The translations under genes were made by a program, and so were the position numbers. DNA of 64,000 nt. Source: Skeletonema tropicum. Taxonomy: Eukaryota > Bacillariophyta > Thalassiosirophyceae > Thalassiosirales > Thalassiosiraceae. Location of the stretch: NCBI GenBank assembly GCA_037178625.1, contig CM074147.1:496001-560000 (forward strand). The letters are read 5' to 3'. Shown piece after piece: positions 57,442 to 64,000 of this stretch. Below the pieces are notes generated by a model. The model did not search any database. It saw nothing but the letters and a program-made list of their open reading frames with translations, and was not told the origin of the DNA. Positions within the stretch are counted from its first letter, which is position 1, and the number at the start of each line of letters is the position of its first letter.

Positions 57442-58275
57442 TCTCATTTTTGAGAGGGCTAAAAAAATGCCCCCCTTCTAAAATACTACCCTAGGCAAAC
57501 CGTGTCACCGACTCTAACTCCGTCAAGAGTTCAGATCCTGAGCTTTATTCGTTCATGCACCGCATGGGCGTGCTTCTGGTCTCACCGGGCGCCGCACTTC
57601 TAAATGTGGTCACTTCACCTTTCAGACGTTCTGATGTGTCTACGTATTCAGATGTGTCCACCGCTACGTTTGAAAAATCCTTTGATGTGATGATTCTCTG
57701 ACTCAACCGGCAGTAGCTACGCCTGGAGAGTTGATGTCAGTTCAGGTTGCCAGTCCGGCAACTGTTGCAACCTCTTCGGTTGCGGGTACTCCAGCCTCTT
57801 CTGCTGTTGTTGCCCCCGCCAGTTCGGCACCCTTGGCAACCCGTCCGGTTGCTGCCGCTTCAGCCCCTTCTGCTGTTGCTGCTCAGGCCTTTATGGCTGC
57901 TGTTCCTCCCGCTAATGCTTCTGCTGTTGATTCCAGTGTTTCTTCTCCCCGTTTTGGTACCTCCAGCGCCACTGAAAGTTCGGTTGGGGTTGAGGAACCT
58001 GTGGATCACTCAGTTGCTGATGTTGGTGGATCTGTTACAATACTTCCGAGTCTCCATTTGATACTCTCTAGAGAGATATGGTTGATATCCTCTCCTCAGT
58101 ACCTGTCCTCAAAGGGGGCCCGCCCTTGGCTTGGCCCGCCCCCCAATAAAGGACGAAAGCAGACTTCCTCCCCTTTTCCTTTTCCCTTTCCAACTTTCCA
58201 AATTCCAAATCAACACACACCACACACGCACTCTCGCTGTTGAATGATGTCACTGTCAATGGCGAAACAAACACG
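57442..58275. other. Region upstream of the methyltransferase gene, with an Ala/Ser/Pro-rich frame
   Basis: A frame with ATG 57734 runs to 58243 and encodes Ala/Ser/Val/Pro-rich low-complexity sequence followed by unrelated proline-rich text. The composition bias makes a real protein doubtful. A pyrimidine-rich stretch (about 58160-58235) just before 58276 may be promoter or 5' UTR of the next gene. Confidence 0.35.
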
Positions 58276-59739
58276 ATGATGGTCCACAGCAGCCGTCCTC
58301 GCGCTGGAGCCATAAGCTATGTCTACTTACTCGTCAATGGCTTGAGTAGCCGCCAGTACACGTGCAGCTCATTCTTTTTGACTTACAGCAACGTAGGAAG
58401 GTTCGGCCATCGGCACATCAACATCGATCAAGTACATCAACGATGCTCAACAAAACCTCTGTCGAACTCAAAGCTGTTAGAGGACGTGACTCATCATCAA
58501 ATTGATGCTTCAAAGAAATGGAACTTTGTTCTACCGAACAAAATAGAAGAACATCAGGATGAAACTCCTGATGAAAACGATGCCACAATACGCAACATTT
58601 TAGTATGCGGTGATGGAGATTTGAGTTACAGTGCTGAGATTGCACCAGAGTTGGATACGCTTGGGATAGAGTTGTATGCAACAGTGTTAGAAGATGAAGC
58701 AACTCATAACACAGGTAAGCTGAAAACTTCTGCATTTTGAATTTGCGTGTGCATTTATGGCATGTATGATGTAATCTCCTCATCTTATGCCTAAATTTTC
58801 GTGCTCATACCATTTTTTCTTCTCTTCCTTTCAGTGTATAAGTACTCCTCATTGAATGCAAAGACAATCAATGCTTTCTCTAAACATAACGCTTTATTTG
58901 GCGTCGACGCAACAACTCTATCAACGTATTTTGGAGGCAGTGACAACGCAACAACATTCGATCGCATCCAATTCAATTTTCCACACTGGAGAGGCAAAGC
59001 AAACAATCGATACAACCGTCAATTATTAAATGAATTCCTTTGTAGCTCAGCCACAGTTTTGTCTCCTCGGGGTGAAATTCATGTTGCATTGTGTGATGGA
59101 CAAGGCGGTTGCTCATCAACAACACTTACGGAATGGAAGGGTAGTTGGCAAGCGTCAATGTTCGCGGCGGAACATGGACTGCTTCTTGCCTCTGTGAGTC
59201 CATATGAACCACAATACAACCTGAGTTCTCACCGTGGTGTAGATCGACCATTTAGTCTCGGGAAAGAGCCAAAAATGCACGTGTTTGCAAAACCGAATAA
59301 TGTTGTGAATGTTCCAAGAGACATCCAACTATGTTGTCGGCATGAGTTGCACATTGTCGTTACAGAGCAGGCGGAAGAAGATAGTGGCTCAGACACGATT
59401 TGCTCCATGGATCAGATTCTCGCTGGTGACGGAATAGAAATGATCATACAAGGAATAGTTCCTGATGGAGTTCGTGTCGAAGTCCCAGCTCGTCAAATTC
59501 TTGAAATCCGTGAAGCCGAGGGATCACTGCAAAAGGTAGCAGTCTTTCTAGTTGTGTATTGTTCAGAAAGCTATCCAGTGACAAGATCACAAGCTGATAG
59601 CTGGCGTGAGTTGGCTGAAACGGAGGTAGAAAAGTTTGTTCCTCTCCGTGAAAATAGACGAGGTAGGACTGTTAGTCATCCATTCCCCTACCCCTCTCTG
59701 CATCCTGAGATCAAATACCGCACAACTGGCGAGAGATAA
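58276..59739 (+). CDS. BMT5-like (DUF2431) rRNA methyltransferase-type protein
   Basis: Exon 1 is 58276-58714. The intron 58715-58834 (GTAAGC ... TTTCAG) is in phase 1. Exon 2 is 58835-59739. The product is about 447 residues. The N-terminus resembles a short leader. The core starts [16 protein letters not shown] (SAM-binding loop), then [76 protein letters not shown] and the later HRGVDRPF, in the order of yeast Bmt5/Rrp8-like DUF2431 domains. Yeast Bmt5 methylates uridine N3 of 25S rRNA. A C-terminal extension of about 130 residues after CRHELHIVV has no assigned domain. The true 3' end could involve another intron. Confidence 0.72.
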
Positions 59740-60170
59740 GTTAAATATTGATATGATGCAGTTATTTAATAATGGTCACTCAAGACTTTCTAAGACGATG
59801 CTATCATTCCTCTAGAGCGTCTAGATAGCTGACTAGCTTTTTACCTTCTACCCCAACTGGTATCTACCCCTGGGTGTGAATTTTAACAAGGCGGGATGGA
59901 GGGGGGTACAAAAGTGTGTTTGTTAGCTTCATCTGGTACTTCTATGTAATAAGGAGGGGGGTAGAGGATTCAGGCGAAGTTATTGACGGTTGACGGGGTC
60001 AGTTTACTTAGTTTGCTGCGCTTTGAAATTGCTTTATATTTTTTCATATTTCATTGATTGCTGTTGCTTGGTTGATACGTTGCCTGATACTGCGCTGACA
60101 ACGGAAGAATAAGGTGACAGTAGGGCAGAAACGCTGAGTGCATTTGAGTTTGTAGACCGCTGCAAGAATA

Positions 60171-60509
60171 ATGGCAGATAACGCACAAAATCGAAGCACT
60201 GCATCAACGAATGATGAGGGCGGTAAGAAAAAAATGTTTTGGTGCCCCGCCCGTGTCATCGGTGCAATACTTTTGCTAACATTTTCTCCCTTTACTTGTA
60301 CCATGCCCCCGTGCACACGATTTATTCGTTAAATCAAACACTGAATGACATGTTTAGAAATACGCTTCAACCAATTACTAGACGACCAGGATCATAATAG
60401 GTGCAAAGATGGAAATAAAGCCGCACTTCTTGCAGAAAAATTGGAGAGACTACGTGCTCTCAAAGATGAACTTGCAAAAGATAATTGGATGTTTGAATCC
60501 AAGAGATGA
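60171..60509 (+). CDS. Two-exon gene for a 67-residue coiled-coil-like protein
   Basis: Exon 1 is 60171-60222 (ATGGCAGATAACGCACAAAA...). The intron 60223-60357 (GTAAGA ... TTTAG, phase 1) has an upstream pyrimidine-rich tract. Exon 2 is 60358-60509. The joined protein has a Ser/Thr/Asn-rich start and then EIRFNQLLDDQDHNRCKDGN followed by a charged helix (LLAEKLERLRALKDELAKDN) and WMFESKR at the end. The heptad-like L spacing suggests a short coiled coil. I do not recognise the family. The clean splice sites and the preserved frame are the support. Confidence 0.6.
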
Positions 60510-60894
60510 TGGAGTGGTGACATTTTGTTGATGACCTGTAGGGGGAAGACATGAATACAACAAAAAATGACAAATGTAAGATACAGAATATCATCAAAAG
60601 CATTCAAAGATGGAGAGTCTGAGAGGCGATGACAACAACAGTTTCATATTATTTTGATTTTTAGCATACTCATAAACAAACAACTTCAAGTACGATATCA
60701 TCACTGGCTTTCAGAGAAGCGCTTCACGTACGAACTGCAAATTTAAAATTTTCACTTCCAAGAAGCTTTGCTCGCTGCTCATTACCAAAGGAATACATCA
60801 TATTATTCATATAGTGCGAGTCACTTGCTTTGCTCACTGCTCCTCCAAAGGATTAATCATATTAAGTATTCATATAGTGCGAGTCACTTCAAAG

Positions 60895-63800
60895 ATGGCA
60901 GAATCCAAAGCAAAATGGAACCCGAAGATGGTGTTAGATGCAGTCCAAAATGGAGACATTAAAACTCTTCGACGGTTGTTCGATCGTGGTTGTCCCGTTG
61001 ATATTTCTCTGAATCAAAATGGTGATACGGCGTTGCTTCTCGCATGCAGACTAGGTCTATTGGATGTAGCTCGACTCGCGTTGCTAAAAAATGCAAAAAA
61101 TGATCCTCACCCAGATTTTGGCCAAACGGCTCTACAGCAGGCAGTGAGCGCAGGGCACCGTCATATTGTTAAGCTGATCCTATCTGCAGCTCCCAGTGGG
61201 TTGGATGAAGTCATTGTAAATCATTCCGACGAGAACGGTGAAGCCCCAATTCATGTTGCAAGCAGATGTGGATCGATAAAAATACTGAATCTTCTCATTT
61301 TGCACGGTGCAAACGTTGGAGTTGTAGATGCGAGAGGGCGGACTTGTCTTCATCTTGCATCCCAACAAGGTCACGTATCATGCTTGCTGTGCTTGTTGGA
61401 AGTGGGAGGGGATGAGTTCATGGAAGTGCGAGACGATGAAGGATGGAAGTGTCTAGATCTTGCCATACGAGCCGGGCAACTGGAATGCGTCCGGGTCCTT
61501 TGTCAGACGGGAGCCAAAGTCTCAGCAAAAGCCATCGCGCTTGCATCAAAGAGGCCAAAGATGTTCAAGCTGGTAACGGAATATACTGCAGATTCTGACG
61601 AATCAATTTCTTCGGACGAAGATGAGTCCAGAAGCAGTAGCATTGGCAGTCAGGGTGGTACAATTTTCAGCGGGCTGGACACATTCATAGCTTCCCCAGA
61701 GTTGAGACAATTCCGAACGCCAATGTCCACCGAAGATGATATAGAAAGAGATGAAGCAGAAGATATGGGTCTTGATTTCTATCACGATGGTGAGGCATGG
61801 GTCATCTATTTTACCGACGACGGTTATAGATATTTCTACAATACCGACCGAGACTATAGCAGTTGGGATGATCCACGAAGCAAAAGATTGCTCTTTGAAG
61901 CAACAACAAAATCAATCTTCAAGGAAGCTTCTACCAGCATCTCCAGATGTTCAATTTCATCGCTCACCAGTGCCAGTACGCACAATCAAAGAAGTAAGTT
62001 CCGAGCCAGTTGCGATTTCCAAGTCCACACCAGAAAAGGAGCAACCTCTGGAGGAACCTGTAGTCATTCGTCCTCCAGAAGCCACGTCAGCTGATCCTAA
62101 AAGCATGATACTTGCACATAAAACTGCATCGTCTATTAATGAGCCATCCGCAAATAATGAGGAGCATCCCAACAAACCTAGCCCAAAAGAGGGACATCAA
62201 CTGGTAAAGTCAAAGGAACCTGAAGTCGTCAATCCTCTACAAGTCGCTGAATGCGACCCTAAATGCCTTCTACTTGCACAGATTACGTCCAGGCATGACA
62301 AGAATAAAACTTCATCGTCTATCAATGACCCGTCCACAAATAATGATGAGAATCTGAACAAACCCAGCCCAAAAGAGGAACATCAACTTGTAAACTCAAA
62401 GGAACTTGAAGTCATCAATCCTGTCAAAGCCGCTGGAAGTGACCCTAAAAGCCTTCTATTTGCACAGATTAGGTCTCGACAAGATCCTTCTCAACTTAAA
62501 AAAAATGCGTCTTCTGAGTTATCCGCAAATGATACACACCGGAATCAAGCCAGCCCGGAAAAGGAACGCCCACAAGTAGAGCCAACTGATCCCAAGAGTA
62601 TGCTTCTTGCTCGAATAAGAGCACGAGAGTGCAAACCTGTCGACAAGAATCTAGGCGAATCTAAACAATCCAGTGAATCCAAGACATGTGTGGAATCTAG
62701 CACAAATTCGAACGATGCATTGATCAAGTATCTAAAAATGAAGACAGTCGGAGTACCCTTGCCTGCTATTTTACAGCGAATGTCTCGAGATGGTGTTTGT
62801 GAAAGTACGATTCAATTGTTCCAACAGCAAACTACTGCAAGAGACAAGCCCACTCTACCATGCCAGCCCCAAATTAGTTCTGTTACAAAGATTCAATCGA
62901 ATGAAGTTCTTGTCGCTTCGCCAGCCAAACCACCCGCTCAACAGAAAGAAGACCTTCTGAAAGATAAATCAATGATGAAATATGTACAAATGACAAAGGT
63001 TGGTGTCCCTCCAGCTGCAGTTATCATGAAGATGTCACAAGATGGTATCGAAGAAGGAAAGATCAACTCGTTTCGTGTCGCATACGGACTCGATTCATCT
63101 GAAAAAAAGACGCCGAAGCAGCGTCCTCCGCCGCCTCATCGGAGATCCAGTAAAGCGATGCAGAAAGTTCACTGGAGGACAATCGAAGAAGAAAAGCTGC
63201 GTAATTCTCTATGGACTCTGAGCTCGCAAATTGATGCAGAGATATCCGCTAAAGAAGTCCAACAATTAGAATCACTTTTTAGTGCCTCGCCACGCCCCAG
63301 CGCAAAGACAGCGATTGGATCCAAAAGAGTCAGAGGAACTCGTGCTACTAAGCAGATATCTGCGACGTTCATCGAACCTAAGCGAGCGAACAATCTTTCA
63401 ATAAGTCTAGCACAATACAGGGCATTCAGTAACTTTGACGATTTGGTGACAGCAGTAGTATCCCTTGACGAGACCAATCTCAATGCAGAAAAAGTCAACA
63501 ATATGACAACTCTCCTCCCAACGACAAGCGAGCTCAATCAGCTTAAGCAATTAAATGGTCAAGTTGAAGGGCTGGGACGAGCCGAACTCTTTTTCATTTC
63601 GGTTGCCAAAGCGAAACTCTTTAAAGAGAAACTGCACTCCTTTTGCTACCTCCTTCATTTTGATGAGCAAATGAAGACTCTAAACACTAACCTGATCACA
63701 TTGGAGAAAGCTTGCACTGAGGTAATCAACAGCAAAAACCTCACATTCGTGTGTAAGAAGCTACTGAATATTGGCAACATCATGAATCAAATGAGTGCCA

Positions 63801-64000
63801 CTGGCATCACTTTGAATTCTCTCATCAAAATCGCAAAGAAGAAGGGCCGCGATGGAAAATCCACAATTATTGATCACTTGATATCCACCGCAGATAATTG
63901 CGATGCAATGTGTTTCAAGCACGACATGCTAACCCTACGTGACTGCACACGTCTTGATCTCGATGAGATGAAATTGTCACTGAGAGAAATTGAATCTGGT
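60895..64000 (+). CDS. Formin with ankyrin repeats, WW domain and FH2 domain (partial, runs off the window)
   Basis: From ATG 60895: ankyrin repeats over residues about 15-200 (NGDTALLLACRLGLLDVARL, FGQTALQQAV, NGEAPIHVASRCG, GRTCLHLASQQGH). A Ser/Asp linker and a WW domain at about residues 299-330 follow (AWVIYFTDDGYRYFYN ... SSWDDPR). Near 61925 the frame moves by one base; no intron fits. In the new frame four SDPKSMLLAxIRxR-type repeats, two K-Y-x-K-M-x-x-VGVP-x-x-A ... KM-x-x-DG motifs as in WASH-complex CCDC53, and an FH2 domain (from KVHWRTIEEEKL at about 63160) follow without a stop to 64000. FH2 nucleates unbranched actin (family knowledge). The ankyrin-WW-FH2 combination is unusual. 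Confidence 0.82.

Noticed and set aside
57250..57453. Frame with IYEK-FEE-QWK repeats as a small protein gene
   Set aside because: No ATG precedes the repeats. The open frame follows from a 42-bp tandem unit, which is a multiple of three.
57734..58243. Ala/Ser/Pro-rich frame as a cell-wall protein
   Set aside because: No signal peptide, extreme composition bias and an incoherent C-terminus. Left as an uncertain open frame.
1..64000. tRNA, rRNA and snRNA genes
   Set aside because: I looked for T-loop GGTTCGA-type motifs with paired stems and for conserved U6 and rRNA words. None was convincing. tRNAscan and Infernal would settle it.

Overview
The window reads as nuclear DNA of a eukaryotic microalga, most likely a centric diatom (inference). 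Coding regions on both strands are interrupted by short GT-AG introns of about 70-150 bp. The proteins (RAD18, Golgi glycosyltransferases, a formin, an NFU-type Fe-S protein, a BMT5-like methyltransferase, a STAND/AAA-TPR signalling protein) are eukaryotic, and several cysteine-rich or serine/threonine-rich families look stramenopile-like. No organelle, rRNA, tRNA or CRISPR feature was recognised.

Layout. 1-4.3 kb: a 1.16-kb tandem duplication, one copy split by a Harbinger-type MITE, then a broken gene. 4.3-16 kb: the gene-rich part, with a TLC/Npt-like transporter divergent from a hydroxyproline-arabinosyltransferase-like enzyme, a tandem pair of F-box/Cys-rich paralogues that have decayed at opposite ends, RAD18, and a single-pass membrane protein with an in-frame TGA near its end. 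16-24 kb: an ankyrin pseudogene, a Mutator-like element carrying a nested hAT-type MITE, a STAND ATPase pseudogene with at least six frame breaks, and a fragment of the membrane-protein gene. 24.6-25.7 kb: an NFU1-type gene whose frame breaks inside its CxxC motif. 25.8-38 kb: one full and two partial copies of a RING / Tudor-like / EVE-like gene family, separated by several inverted-repeat elements. One element sits inside one copy, and the paralogue preserves the empty site. 38.4-39.6 kb: a satellite with an alternating A/B unit structure. 40.2-44 kb: an apparently intact hAT transposon (840-aa transposase, one intron, 8-bp target duplication) inserted in a foldback element. 44.2-45.3 kb: an LPMO-like secreted protein whose stop codon and AATAAA lie inside a mariner-type MITE. 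45.3-52.4 kb: mostly repeats, a Helitron Rep fragment, a 66-bp perfect palindrome and a transposon-protein relic. 52.4-64 kb: a C1GALT-like glycosyltransferase, a BMT5-like methyltransferase, a two-exon 67-aa gene and a formin with ankyrin-WW-FH2 architecture that runs off the window.

The metabolic genes do not form one pathway. Two encode probable Golgi glycosyltransferases (hydroxyproline/serine and core-1 O-glycan type), RAD18 serves DNA damage tolerance, and NFU1 serves Fe-S delivery. The main theme is transposon biology: nested insertions with readable target duplications, several datable against paralogous empty sites. Many broken genes differ from a readable frame by single bases, so either relaxed selection or unpolished assembly indels must be considered throughout. 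Start codons given here are the first plausible ATG; several open frames extend upstream of it without any ATG.
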